A program made the position numbers and the translations under genes. A model generated the notes under the pieces. That model saw only the letters and a list, made by a program, of their open reading frames with translations. It did no database searches and was not told the DNA's origin. 34,208 bases of DNA from Prolixibacteraceae bacterium (GTDB lineage Bacteria > Bacteroidota > Bacteroidia > Bacteroidales > Prolixibacteraceae): NCBI GenBank assembly GCA_009773765.1, contig WTWZ01000028.1, positions 31,948 to 66,155 of the forward strand, read 5' to 3'. How positions within the stretch are numbered: the stretch's first letter is position 1; every line of letters begins with the position of its first letter. This document shows positions 24,581-32,991 of the stretch, in pieces.

Positions 24581-25596
24581 ATCCTTCCGCAATCCGTCAA
24601 ATTAAAAAATTAGGTTTTCCCTGGATAACGCAGGATCCGTTTTTGTTTTGTGTGCATCACCTCGATTATTACCCAAAAGGAAACGACAAACTTGGTCCCG
24701 GTGCTTCGCTTGCAGGAAGAAATATAGGGAACGACTTTGCAATCAAAGATGGCTGGCGGATGTATCACGGCGATACTGTTCCCGGTTTTCCGGCACACCC
24801 GCACCGTGGCTTCGAAACGGTTACATTTGTTTTGCAGGGACTTGTTGATCATGCTGACTCTAACGGGGCAGCCGGGAGATATGGCAACCGCGATGTGCAA
24901 TGGATGACAGCCGGCAGTGGTTTGCAACATTCCGAAATGTTTCCGTTACTGAACGAAGACAGTGGAAATACCTTCGAACTTTTCCAGATTTGGCTGAATT
25001 TACCGGCAGTAAAAAAATTTGTTGCCCCGATGTACAAAATGCTTTGGGGAGAAACCATTCCAAAAGTAACACTAAAAGACAATCAACAGAAAACCATTGA
25101 AATTGATGTTGTTGCTGGCAAATACAACACTCATTCAGCACCCGCCCCGGCTCCTGATTCATGGGCTGCAAATACTGAAAATGAAGTAAATATTTGGCAA
25201 ATTAAGCTCGAAGAAAATGCTGTTTGGGAAATTCCAACAAACTTTACAAAAGTAAACCGTTCGCTTTATTTCTTTGAAGGGGAGACTATTACATCAGAAA
25301 CAAATGTAATTCAGCAAAATCATGTTTTAGAACTGGACGCATTCAGGGAAGTAACAATTCAAAACGGCAATAAACCTGCCCGGCTGCTTTTACTACAGGG
25401 AAAACCCATTGATGAACCCGTTGCCAGTTACGGGCCATTTGTGATGAACAACATGGCCGAAATTGAACAGGCTTTTTCAGATTACCGTAAAACAAGGTTT
25501 GGCGGCTGGCCGTGGCCCCGCACAGACATGGTTCATGGAAAAGAAAAACGGAGGTTTGCCCGGTTTGATACAGGGGAAGAAACAATTAAGGATTAA
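24577..25596 (+). CDS. Pirin family protein
   Basis: The 339 aa protein has the bicupin layout. The N-terminal metal site is visible in PAHPHRGFETVTFVLQG (two His) and QWMTAGSGLQHSEM (His and Glu). An FHHLDYYPKG-like block, here FCVHHLDYYPKGNDKLGPG, opens the fold. The C-terminal extension (about 290-339, ending RRFARFDTGEE) is common in bacterial members. Some pirins are quercetin 2,3-dioxygenases; others modulate regulators. The start overlaps the reductase stop by ATGA, so translation is coupled. The redox pairing is seen from position only. Confidence 0.87.
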   Translation: MNPSAIRQIKKLGFPWITQDPFLFCVHHLDYYPKGNDKLGPGASLAGRNIGNDFAIKDGWRMYHGDTVPGFPAHPHRGFETVTFVLQGLVDHADSNGAAGRYGNRDVQWMTAGSGLQHSEMFPLLNEDSGNTFELFQIWLNLPAVKKFVAPMYKMLWGETIPKVTLKDNQQKTIEIDVVAGKYNTHSAPAPAPDSWAANTENEVNIWQIKLEENAVWEIPTNFTKVNRSLYFFEGETITSETNVIQQNHVLELDAFREVTIQNGNKPARLLLLQGKPIDEPVASYGPFVMNNMAEIEQAFSDYRKTRFGGWPWPRTDMVHGKEKRRFARFDTGEETIKD

Positions 25597-25732
25597 ATTG
25601 TTGGCTAATGTATCCATCTCTGCTCTGCCACAAGTTTGAAAGTCTCCCTAGTTAGTGTATAATGATGAGAATGAATACTGAAACAAGATAATTAAGCAAT
25701 ATGAATTTACTTTTAAGAAATTGGGTTCCAAA

Positions 25733-27529
25733 TTAAACCGCGAACTGTAATTCATTCAAAACGCGGTAAGCGCCCGGTTTTAACCGCATCAGTTCGTAGT
25801 GTGTTCCGGTTTCTACAATTTGGCCATTTTCAAGAACCACAATTTTGTCTGCATTTCTGATTGTTGACAAACGGTGGGCAATTACAATCGAAGTCCGGTT
25901 TTTCATCAGTTTGTCCAATGCTCCCTGTACCAGTTGCTCCGATTCAGAATCGAGCGAAGAGGTGGCTTCATCGAGAATCAGTATTTTCGGATCTTTCAGA
26001 ATAGCGCGCGCAATGGCAATTCGTTGCCGCTGCCCACCCGAAAGTTGAGTGCCCCGCTCTCCCACTACTGTTTCCATTTTCTCAGGAAAACGGTTTGTGA
26101 ATTCGTGGACGTTGGCATTTTTTGCCGCTTCCATAATCTCCTCTTCGCTTGCACCGTACTTGCCATAAGCGATATTTTCGCGAATTGTACCGCCAAATAA
26201 AAATATGTCCTGCGGAACAAGTGCGATTTGTTTGCGTAAAGCGGTTAAATTGATTTCTTTAATTGACAAATCATCAAATAAAATCTGTCCTGAACCGGGT
26301 TCGTATAAATGAAGGAGCAAACTTGCAAAAGTAGATTTACCGGCGCCGCTTTTCCCAACCAAAGCAATCAGGTTACCGGGTTCAATTGAGAGGTTGATAT
26401 TTTTCAGAACTTCGGTTTCAGGCCGCGACGGATACGCAAACGACAGATTTATAAAGGTCACTTTCCCTGTAAAATCAACCTTTTCAATACCTTTCTCAGG
26501 TTCCTGTATTTTTTCTTCCTTCGTTTCAAAAATATCGAACAAGTCGTCGGTAGCCCCAATGAATTTCTGAATCCGTGTAAAAACGGCTGCCACGCCGCCA
26601 ATTGTTCCGCCGATATAGCCTGAATAAATAACAAACGAAAACAGTTCGCCCGTTTCAATTTCGCCATTAACCAACAGCAATGCACCACGCCAAACAACCG
26701 CCACCAAAGCGCCAAACAGCCCGATTATCAAAGTTGAGCTGAAAAGTCCGCCGTAAATTCCGGCTTTCATTCCGGCTTTGGCAACTTCGTTGATTTTGCT
26801 GCTATAACGTTCCATTTCAAAAAACTCGTTGGTATAAGATTTTACGCTCCTTATTCCCTGCAAGGTCTCTTCGACTATGGTATTCGATTCGGCAGTTTTT
26901 TTCTGTGCCTCGCGCGACAGTTTCCGGATAAATTTTCCGAAAAACCAGATACTCAGAATAACCACCGGCAAAATCAGCAACATAAAAAGGGTTAGTTGGG
27001 GAGAAGTATAAACCAGCAATCCAATGCCCCCGACAATAATAACCATTTGCCGGACCAGGTCGGCCAAAGTAGTGGTGAATGTTTCATGAAGCATCGAAAT
27101 GTCAGACGAAATACGGCTGTTAAGTTCACCAACGCGGTGTTTATCGAAGAAACATAAAGGCAGTTTAATAAGATGGTTGTATGTAAAACGCCTGATATCA
27201 GCCATGGTTTTTTCGGTTACATTGGCAAACAACACTGACCTGAAATACGAAAATACGGCCTGAATAACCAAAATTAAAAGCAGCAAAAACATCAACCCGT
27301 TAATTTCGTTTGATAGGTTACCTTTATTTCCGGCATCCACCAAATCGCCCAGCAATTTTGGAAATGCAAGGTTTGCAATGCTTGCGCCCAACAGAAAAAA
27401 CATCCCGATGGAATATTCCACACGGTAGGGTTTTACATATCCAAACAGCTTCAGCACTTTACCGAAACCATCGCGTGTAATTTTCTTTTTATTGTCGTAA
27501 TTTCGTGTTGCGCTTTTGTATCCGCTCAT
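25733..27529 (-). CDS. ABC exporter, fused permease and ATPase (MsbA/lipid-drug type)
   Basis: The 598 aa half-transporter works as a homodimer. Six membrane helices lie in the first 330 residues (clear ones near 42-62, 80-98, 160-175, 178-198, 260-282 and 298-318). The nucleotide-binding domain has Walker A GKSGAGKS (392-399), Q-loop VPQD (438-441), signature LSGGQ (496-500), Walker B ILILDEATSSLD (D520, E521) and the switch H552 in AHRLST. It matches the ABCB/MsbA class, which flips lipids or exports drugs. The C-terminus is short with no extra domain. It is a single-gene unit on the minus strand; 25597-25732 and 27530-27751 hold no genes. Confidence 0.9.
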   Translation of the reverse strand: MSGYKSATRNYDNKKKITRDGFGKVLKLFGYVKPYRVEYSIGMFFLLGASIANLAFPKLLGDLVDAGNKGNLSNEINGLMFLLLLILVIQAVFSYFRSVLFANVTEKTMADIRRFTYNHLIKLPLCFFDKHRVGELNSRISSDISMLHETFTTTLADLVRQMVIIVGGIGLLVYTSPQLTLFMLLILPVVILSIWFFGKFIRKLSREAQKKTAESNTIVEETLQGIRSVKSYTNEFFEMERYSSKINEVAKAGMKAGIYGGLFSSTLIIGLFGALVAVVWRGALLLVNGEIETGELFSFVIYSGYIGGTIGGVAAVFTRIQKFIGATDDLFDIFETKEEKIQEPEKGIEKVDFTGKVTFINLSFAYPSRPETEVLKNINLSIEPGNLIALVGKSGAGKSTFASLLLHLYEPGSGQILFDDLSIKEINLTALRKQIALVPQDIFLFGGTIRENIAYGKYGASEEEIMEAAKNANVHEFTNRFPEKMETVVGERGTQLSGGQRQRIAIARAILKDPKILILDEATSSLDSESEQLVQGALDKLMKNRTSIVIAHRLSTIRNADKIVVLENGQIVETGTHYELMRLKPGAYRVLNELQFAV

Positions 27530-27721
27530 TTAATCCGCTTTTGATTGCCGAAAGTAAGATTTAAAACAGAGTATTGCACACTTTGTTTTAAATGAATCCA
27601 ACTACTTAATGAAATGAATTAGCTAATAATTACTGTTACTTCATTCTATTTCAATTTTTGAAAACAAACCAATAGGAATACACAACTTATAAACAGACCG
27701 AAAACTTAGGTCAAAAATCGT

Positions 27722-27729
27722 TAAATTTG
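27722..27729 (+). promoter_or_regulatory. Candidate -7 box of the restriction-modification operon
   Basis: TAAATTTG matches TAnnTTTG and ends 22 nt before the methyltransferase ATG at 27752. No clear TTG lies at the expected distance. No C-protein gene and no C-box repeat are seen, so the pair seems to have no controller of the classical kind. Confidence 0.45.
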
Positions 27730-27751
27730 CAGAAAAGATGACAATTATTAT

Positions 27752-28630
27752 ATGGAAATTACAACTGATATACATCTTGGTGACAGCAGGCATGAACTCC
27801 GAAAACTCCCTGACAACTCTGTTGACCTTATTATAACGTCGCCACCATATGCTGATCAGCGAAAAAGCACTTACGGGGGGATTCACCCCGACAAATACGT
27901 TGAATGGTTTTTACCAATATCCGAACAATTGTTAAGAGTTCTACAACCGAAAGGGACCTTCATTCTTAACATAAAAGAAAAAGTTGTTGATGGTCAGCGA
28001 AGCACTTATGTTATGGAACTTATCCTTGCAATGCGCACTCAAGGTTGGTTATGGACTGAGGAGTTTATTTGGCATAAAAAGAATTCATATCCAGGAAAAT
28101 GGCCAAATCGTTTTCGTGATTCATGGGAGAGACTTTTGCAATTCAATAAAACAAAACACTTCAATATGTATCAAGAAGAAGTGATGGTACCAACGGGCGA
28201 CTGGGCTAAAACAAGATTGAAAAAACTTTCTGAAACAGACAAAATTCGTGACAATTCTAAAGTTGGCAGCGGTTTTGGAAAGAATATTTCCAACTGGATA
28301 GACAGAGAGAAAGCATATCCGACAAATGTTTTACATCTTGCAACTGAGTGTAACAATAAAAATCACAGTGCAGCATTTCCTGAAGAATTACCAGAATGGT
28401 TTATCAAATTATTCACTCAGGAAAATGATGTTGTACTTGATCCTTTTATGGGCTCCGGTACAACCTTAAATGTTGCTAAAAGAATGAAAAGAAATTCTAT
28501 AGGAATTGAAATCGTCCCTGAATACTATGAAATGGTAAAGAAACAATCAAATCCAGTTGAACTATATTTATTTGAGCCAAAGTTAAACTATGAAAAAACT
28601 GAATCTAAAAGACGTATCACATTACGTTGA
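27752..28630 (+). CDS. Type II DNA methyltransferase, beta class (probably N4-cytosine)
   Basis: The 292 aa enzyme has motif IV TSPPY (S30 to Y33) near the N-terminus and the SAM-binding motif I DPFMGSGTT (230-238) near the C-terminus, the beta order. SPPY rather than DPPY is typical of N4-cytosine methyltransferases, though some N6-adenine enzymes vary. After motif I comes NSIGIEIVPEYYEM, also typical. The middle (about 130-200) is the likely target recognition region. The recognised sequence cannot be read from the protein. The 3' end overlaps the endonuclease gene by 41 nt. Codon and base use is more AT-rich than in the ABC gene next door, in line with transfer. Confidence 0.88.
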   Translation: MEITTDIHLGDSRHELRKLPDNSVDLIITSPPYADQRKSTYGGIHPDKYVEWFLPISEQLLRVLQPKGTFILNIKEKVVDGQRSTYVMELILAMRTQGWLWTEEFIWHKKNSYPGKWPNRFRDSWERLLQFNKTKHFNMYQEEVMVPTGDWAKTRLKKLSETDKIRDNSKVGSGFGKNISNWIDREKAYPTNVLHLATECNNKNHSAAFPEELPEWFIKLFTQENDVVLDPFMGSGTTLNVAKRMKRNSIGIEIVPEYYEMVKKQSNPVELYLFEPKLNYEKTESKRRITLR

Positions 28631-29354
28631 AGAAAATATTGGGACATTTCATGAGAAGCGTATTCAAAGCCTTGACAGCTTGAAGTTGACAAAAGTTCTT
28701 AAACGAAAGAACCCCTATCTTTATAAGGCTAAATACGTACTGACTGCTGACCAAATAGTCCGTGGAATTGTTGATGCACATATTTCTTCCAGCGAAGAAG
28801 GATTTTTTGGGGATTGGTTAGAAGGGCTAGCAATTTTCATAAATGGAAAAGTGTTTGGTGGTCGTAAATCAGGAATAACAAATATTGACCTTGAATTTGA
28901 TGCTCATGGCAAACGAAGTATTATTACGATCAAATCAGGGCCAAATTGGGGTAATAGTTCGCAAATTAAAAAAATGATAACTGACTTTAAGACAGCAAAA
29001 AAAGCATTACGAACAAGTAACTCACATCTTGAAATTATTTGTGTAAATGGTTGCTGTTATGGAAGAGACAACCAACCAGACAAGGGAGAATATTATAAAT
29101 ATTGTGGTCAAAAATTTTGGGAATATATTTCTGGAGAGTCAAATTTATACACAGAATTGATTGAACCACTCGGACATAAAGCCAAAGAACGAAATGACGA
29201 TTTCTTGCAATCCTATTCGCAAATGATTAACAAATTCACCAAAGAATTTACAACAGACTTTTGCGATAATTACGGGAAAATTGATTGGGACAAACTTGTC
29301 AAACTTAACTCGGCGACTGTAGAATCCAAAACTAAAAAATTGAAGAACGTTTGA
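28590..29354 (+). CDS. Type II restriction endonuclease (PmeII/EcoO109I-like)
   Basis: The 254 aa protein follows the methyltransferase with a 41-nt overlap. The likely core is GFFGDWLEGLA (71-81), then NIDLEF with D100, then IITIKSGPNWG with K115, which has the place of the Lys in PD-(D/E)XK. The usual acid two residues before that Lys is Thr113, so an acid from elsewhere (for example the DWLEG helix) would have to complete the site, as in some restriction families. The later part, GQKFWEYISGE and a C-terminal helix ending KIDWDKLVKL, recalls EcoO109I (remembered, not aligned by program). The target would match that of the methyltransferase. Confidence 0.75.
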   Translation: MKKLNLKDVSHYVEENIGTFHEKRIQSLDSLKLTKVLKRKNPYLYKAKYVLTADQIVRGIVDAHISSSEEGFFGDWLEGLAIFINGKVFGGRKSGITNIDLEFDAHGKRSIITIKSGPNWGNSSQIKKMITDFKTAKKALRTSNSHLEIICVNGCCYGRDNQPDKGEYYKYCGQKFWEYISGESNLYTELIEPLGHKAKERNDDFLQSYSQMINKFTKEFTTDFCDNYGKIDWDKLVKLNSATVESKTKKLKNV

Positions 29355-30016
29355 ATCCAAAGTTTATCAAACAAATACTGAAAGAAAACCGCCCGTTTTT
29401 AATTCCATACCTGATTTTTCTGGTGTTTGCGGTTTTTATGATGCTGACTTTTTCAAAAACCGAATTGCATATTTTATCGAACAAAGCCAATTCGCCATTT
29501 TTTGATTTTTTCTTTAATTACGCAACATTTCTGGGCGACGGGGCAATGATTGCCATTCTTTTTATTGTTCTTCTCTTTGTGAAATACCGTTTTGCCTTTG
29601 CATTTTTAGCCGGAAGCCTGGCAACTGCGGTAATAGTTAATATCATCAAAAAAGTTTTATTGCACGATGTTTACCGGCCTGCGAAATACTTCGAATTATT
29701 CGAAACCTACCAGTTGCATTTTGTTGAAGGAGTGAAACTTTATTCATTGCAAAGTTTTCCATCGGGCCATACCGCAACGGCATTTAACGTGTTTCTGACT
29801 TTGGCAATCCTATCGAAAAATAACAGGATTAAACTTTTACTTTTTGTTGGTGCATTACTGGTTGGCTATTCGCGGGTATATCTTTCACAACACTTTTTAA
29901 TCGACATCACGGCAGGTTCGGTATTTGGTACCTTAATCATTCTTTTTTTCTGGATTTGGTTTGAACGATTTAACAAAAACTGGCTCGAATATTCCATATT
30001 AAAACGCACAAAATGA
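29351..30016 (+). CDS. PAP2 superfamily membrane phosphatase
   Basis: The 221 aa protein has about six membrane helices and all three PAP2 blocks: K101 to R109-P110 in KKVLLHDVYRP, PSGH at 137-140, and SR at 174-175 with H181 and D185 in SRVYLSQHFLID. Enzymes of this fold remove phosphate from lipids such as undecaprenyl diphosphate or from lipid A. The only start in frame is a TTG at 29351, because a stop lies 18 nt upstream. It overlaps the last codon of the endonuclease gene, so the restriction pair may have been inserted right at this start. It overlaps the glycosyltransferase gene by ATGA. Confidence 0.85.
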   Translation: MNPKFIKQILKENRPFLIPYLIFLVFAVFMMLTFSKTELHILSNKANSPFFDFFFNYATFLGDGAMIAILFIVLLFVKYRFAFAFLAGSLATAVIVNIIKKVLLHDVYRPAKYFELFETYQLHFVEGVKLYSLQSFPSGHTATAFNVFLTLAILSKNNRIKLLLFVGALLVGYSRVYLSQHFLIDITAGSVFGTLIILFFWIWFERFNKNWLEYSILKRTK

Positions 30017-31662
30017 TTAATCAAATTAAACCCGTAAAAATTCAAATCCTTATTGCAATGGTTGCAGCACTGCTCTTCGTACCGTTTTTGGGCGGCGTTC
30101 ACCTTTTCGACTGGGATGAAATTAATTTTGCCGAAGCAGCCAGAGAAATGATTGTAACAGGCGATTATCTCACGGTTCAAATCAATTACCTGCCTTTCTG
30201 GGAGAAACCCCCGCTGTTTATCTGGATGCAGGTATTTTCAATGAAACTGTTCGGAATCAACGAGTTTGCAGCGCGTTTTCCAAATGCAATATGCGGAATT
30301 GTAACACTGCTGGTATTATTTAATACTGGCCGAAAATTGCGAGATAATTTGTTTGGCATACTATGGGTTTTGGCTTTTGCAGGATCCATTCTGCCCTTTT
30401 TCTATTTTAAATCGGGAATTATCGACCCGTGGTTTAACCTGTTTATCTTTCTAAGTATTTGGTTCCTGATGTTGTATTCATTCCCCGAAAGCATAAATAA
30501 AATCCGTAATATTATCTTCTCAGCCTCTTTTGCAGGCCTTGCAATACTTACCAAAGGCCCGGCCGGATTTCTGATTATTGCCCTCACTGCCGGCGTTTTT
30601 CTGTTGCTTATCCGCTTCAAAATAAGAGTAAGGATTACTGATGTTCTGGTTTATTTTCTGGTTTTAGCGCTGGTTGGCGGTTCGTGGTTTATCGCGCAAA
30701 TTCTGAGCGGGCACTACGATACAGTGGTTGAGTTTATTGTTTATCAAATCAGGTTGTTTCAAACCCAGGATGCCGGACATGGCGGCTTTTTCGGGTACCA
30801 TTTTGTGGTTCTTTTTTTCACTGTGTTCCCAACTTCAATACTGGCCTTAAAATCGTTTTCGAAAGAAAAAAGCGATGAACCTTTTTACCGTTTGATGAAA
30901 AAGTGGATGCTGATTTTATTTTGGGTGGTGCTGGTTCTTTTTTCGATAGTAAAAACAAAGATTGTTCATTACTCGTCGCTGGCCTATTTCCCGATGACTT
31001 TTATGGCAGCCGGATTTGTTTACAATGCCTGGCAAAACAAGCAGGTTTGGGGCAAATGGTTGTCGGGGCTGGTAATTTTTGTTGCTGCGCTTTTAACAAT
31101 CCCAGTTGTTTTACTTCCTTTTGTCGATTCATTTAAAAATGAAATCATTTCCCGAAACCTGATCCATGATGATTTTGCTGTTGCCAATTTGCAGGCCGAT
31201 GGCGGATGGACTGGATTTGAGGTAATCCCGGGAATTCTTTTCCTGGCAGCAGTGATTTTTGCAGTAATTCGCATTCCAAAAGAGGATGTTCTGAAACGTG
31301 CTGTTTTTCTGTGGACAACTACTTTGCTTTTTACTGTTTCGGTAATTATGCTGATAGTTCCAAAGGTTGAGAAATACTCGCAAAATGCACTGGTTGAGTT
31401 TTTTAAATCGCACGCCGGCAAAGATGTTTACCTGAAGAATATCTTTTTTAAATCTTATGCCACCTGGTTTTACGGGGCAACCACACTACCCCAAAATCCA
31501 AATTATTACGACGAAAACTGGCTGCTCTCAGGCAATATCGACAAAGATGTATATTTTGTCACAAAAATTCATTTGGCAGCAAAATTGGAACCCTATACTG
31601 ATATTGAAAAGATTGGGGAGAAAAATGGATTTGTGTTTTATTTGAGAAAAAAATCAGAATAA
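30013..31662 (+). CDS. Glycosyltransferase family 39/83-like (ArnT-like) membrane protein
   Basis: The product is 549 aa. The N-terminal loop carries the metal-binding acids in FDWDEINFAEAAREM (D33, D35, E36), as in ArnT and PMT-type enzymes. About ten to twelve hydrophobic helices follow, then a C-terminal soluble part from about residue 450. Such enzymes move a sugar from a lipid-phosphate carrier onto lipid A, a protein or a polymer on the outer face of the inner membrane. The PAP2 gene that overlaps its start could recycle the lipid carrier or trim the acceptor (inference). The sugar and acceptor are not known. The gap to the next gene (31663-31808) shows only AT-rich sequence. Confidence 0.82.
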   Translation: MINQIKPVKIQILIAMVAALLFVPFLGGVHLFDWDEINFAEAAREMIVTGDYLTVQINYLPFWEKPPLFIWMQVFSMKLFGINEFAARFPNAICGIVTLLVLFNTGRKLRDNLFGILWVLAFAGSILPFFYFKSGIIDPWFNLFIFLSIWFLMLYSFPESINKIRNIIFSASFAGLAILTKGPAGFLIIALTAGVFLLLIRFKIRVRITDVLVYFLVLALVGGSWFIAQILSGHYDTVVEFIVYQIRLFQTQDAGHGGFFGYHFVVLFFTVFPTSILALKSFSKEKSDEPFYRLMKKWMLILFWVVLVLFSIVKTKIVHYSSLAYFPMTFMAAGFVYNAWQNKQVWGKWLSGLVIFVAALLTIPVVLLPFVDSFKNEIISRNLIHDDFAVANLQADGGWTGFEVIPGILFLAAVIFAVIRIPKEDVLKRAVFLWTTTLLFTVSVIMLIVPKVEKYSQNALVEFFKSHAGKDVYLKNIFFKSYATWFYGATTLPQNPNYYDENWLLSGNIDKDVYFVTKIHLAAKLEPYTDIEKIGEKNGFVFYLRKKSE

Positions 31663-31808
31663 AACTCCAAAAAACAAAAATCAAAAAACAAATAAAAAAC
31701 GGGGTTATAAAGAATTTTGAATTTATTCGATTTGAATGTTGAGATTTATTTGCTATTTGCAATTTGACATTTAACAATTTTACTTTTCAAAAATTTGTTC
31801 TGTACGGG

Positions 31809-32696
31809 TTACTTCACAAATTTCTTAAAGTAGTTCACTTTGGCTTCATCGCCAAAACGGGCGTAAATGTTGGCAAAATAGCCGGCGTATTTTTCACCAG
31901 GCTCAATTTTCCAAAGTTTTTCGAAATATGGAAGCGCTTTTTTAAAATCGGCAGTGGCCAAATCGAGTTCGGCCAACAGAATTTTATACTGTTTGTTGGT
32001 TTTGTTGTTGTTGTATTTCTCCATTTCACGCTTGTAACGGTTTTCGCCCAGCCAGTAATATTTTTCACCGTTCCATTCCAAAGCATCAGTATTTTCAGGT
32101 TCAATTTGTAAAATAATTTGCGAAACCGAATCGCATACCACAGCATTTTCAAATTCACGGTTAACCATAAAATAGGTTTTCAGGTTCGATATCTTATTTT
32201 TTGCCTTTGAATCCATTTTATCCCATATTTCCAGCGCTTTATCGTTCATTTTTATTTCGAAATAAATTTCAAACAAACGCGTGTTTAACTCGTTCAGGTT
32301 TTCAGTAAAATTTGTGCTGTAAAACTCAAGAGCATTCAATTCTTTTGAAATGTTTTGTTGCGAACGGTAAATTTTGGCAATTGTTGAATACATTTCGGCG
32401 CTGGCAAAATTTTTATACCGCGCCTGATCGAACCAACTGACAGCCAGGTTTTCATCGTTAATTTTAAAGGCAATTTGGGCAGCTTCTGCATAATCGGCCC
32501 CTGAAATTTCTGTAATTGGCTGCCCTCTGAAATATTGCTTCCATGCTTCCGTCGCCAGCGCGTGATTGCCGTCGTCAGCCGCTTTTTCAGCAATTGTTTT
32601 GTGCGATACTGCAGCCGGCGCTATTACTTTTGACCCGCTGCAACCTGCCAGAATTGCCAAAATGATGAATCCGGCAAAGAATAAAACCTGTTTCAT
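31809..32696 (-). CDS. TPR-type lipoprotein
   Basis: The 295 aa protein has a signal with lipobox LAGC (Cys19). Its body is almost all paired helices with TPR spacing, for example ADYAEAAQIAFKINDENLAV, ASAEMYSTIAKIYRSQ and FKKALPYFEKLWKIEPGEKY. The C-terminal part, with DLATADFKKALPYFEKLW, is the clearest TPR. It should be anchored to a membrane facing the periplasm and serve as a protein-binding scaffold. No partner is evident: the gene converges on the glycosyltransferase gene and is read away from the tRNA. Confidence 0.75.
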   Translation of the reverse strand: MKQVLFFAGFIILAILAGCSGSKVIAPAAVSHKTIAEKAADDGNHALATEAWKQYFRGQPITEISGADYAEAAQIAFKINDENLAVSWFDQARYKNFASAEMYSTIAKIYRSQQNISKELNALEFYSTNFTENLNELNTRLFEIYFEIKMNDKALEIWDKMDSKAKNKISNLKTYFMVNREFENAVVCDSVSQIILQIEPENTDALEWNGEKYYWLGENRYKREMEKYNNNKTNKQYKILLAELDLATADFKKALPYFEKLWKIEPGEKYAGYFANIYARFGDEAKVNYFKKFVK

Positions 32697-32716
32697 TTTT
32701 GATGATTTTCAGGGGG

Positions 32717-32749
32717 CAAAGCTAAACAAATATATTTTTGGGTAAACAA
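32717..32749 (-). promoter_or_regulatory. Candidate promoter of the TPR lipoprotein gene
   Basis: On the minus strand TAGCTTTG lies at 32724-32717 and ends 20 nt before the ATG. A TTG at 32749-32747 is 22 nt upstream, slightly long. A second possible box, TATATTTG, lies at 32734-32727. Confidence 0.4.
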
Positions 32750-32792
32750 AATTTAAGCAACCGGAATTTTTAATAATTTTCGGTACTGAAAC

Positions 32793-32880
32793 GGAGAGAT
32801 GCCAGAGCGGCCGAATGGGGCGGTCTCGAAAACCGTTGTCCCGCCACGCGGGACCGAGGGTTCGAATCCCTCTCTCTCCG
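32793..32880 (+). tRNA. tRNA-Ser (anticodon CGA)
   Basis: The 88-nt cloverleaf has a 7-bp acceptor stem GGAGAGA with TCTCTCC and discriminator G at 32880. The anticodon loop CTCGAAA gives CGA (32827-32829), which reads UCG. The long variable arm GTCCCGC/GCGGGAC is a mark of tRNA-Ser, and the T arm is GAGGG-TTCGAAT-CCCTC. CCA is not encoded (CTGG follows). Confidence 0.95.
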
Positions 32881-32991
32881 CTGGTTTTTCATCTATATTA
32901 ACGATAAACTACAACTAATAAGCATTAAATGGTTATTTTACTGAATTAGACTTTAAAGCACATCCAATCAGGTTTGCCATAGGATGTCTGT
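32881..32991. other. AT-rich spacer between tRNA and CRISPR array
   Basis: This 111-nt stretch contains no gene. By the repeat orientation it is the trailer end of the array rather than the leader. No repeat remnant or terminator hairpin is seen in it. Confidence 0.5.
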
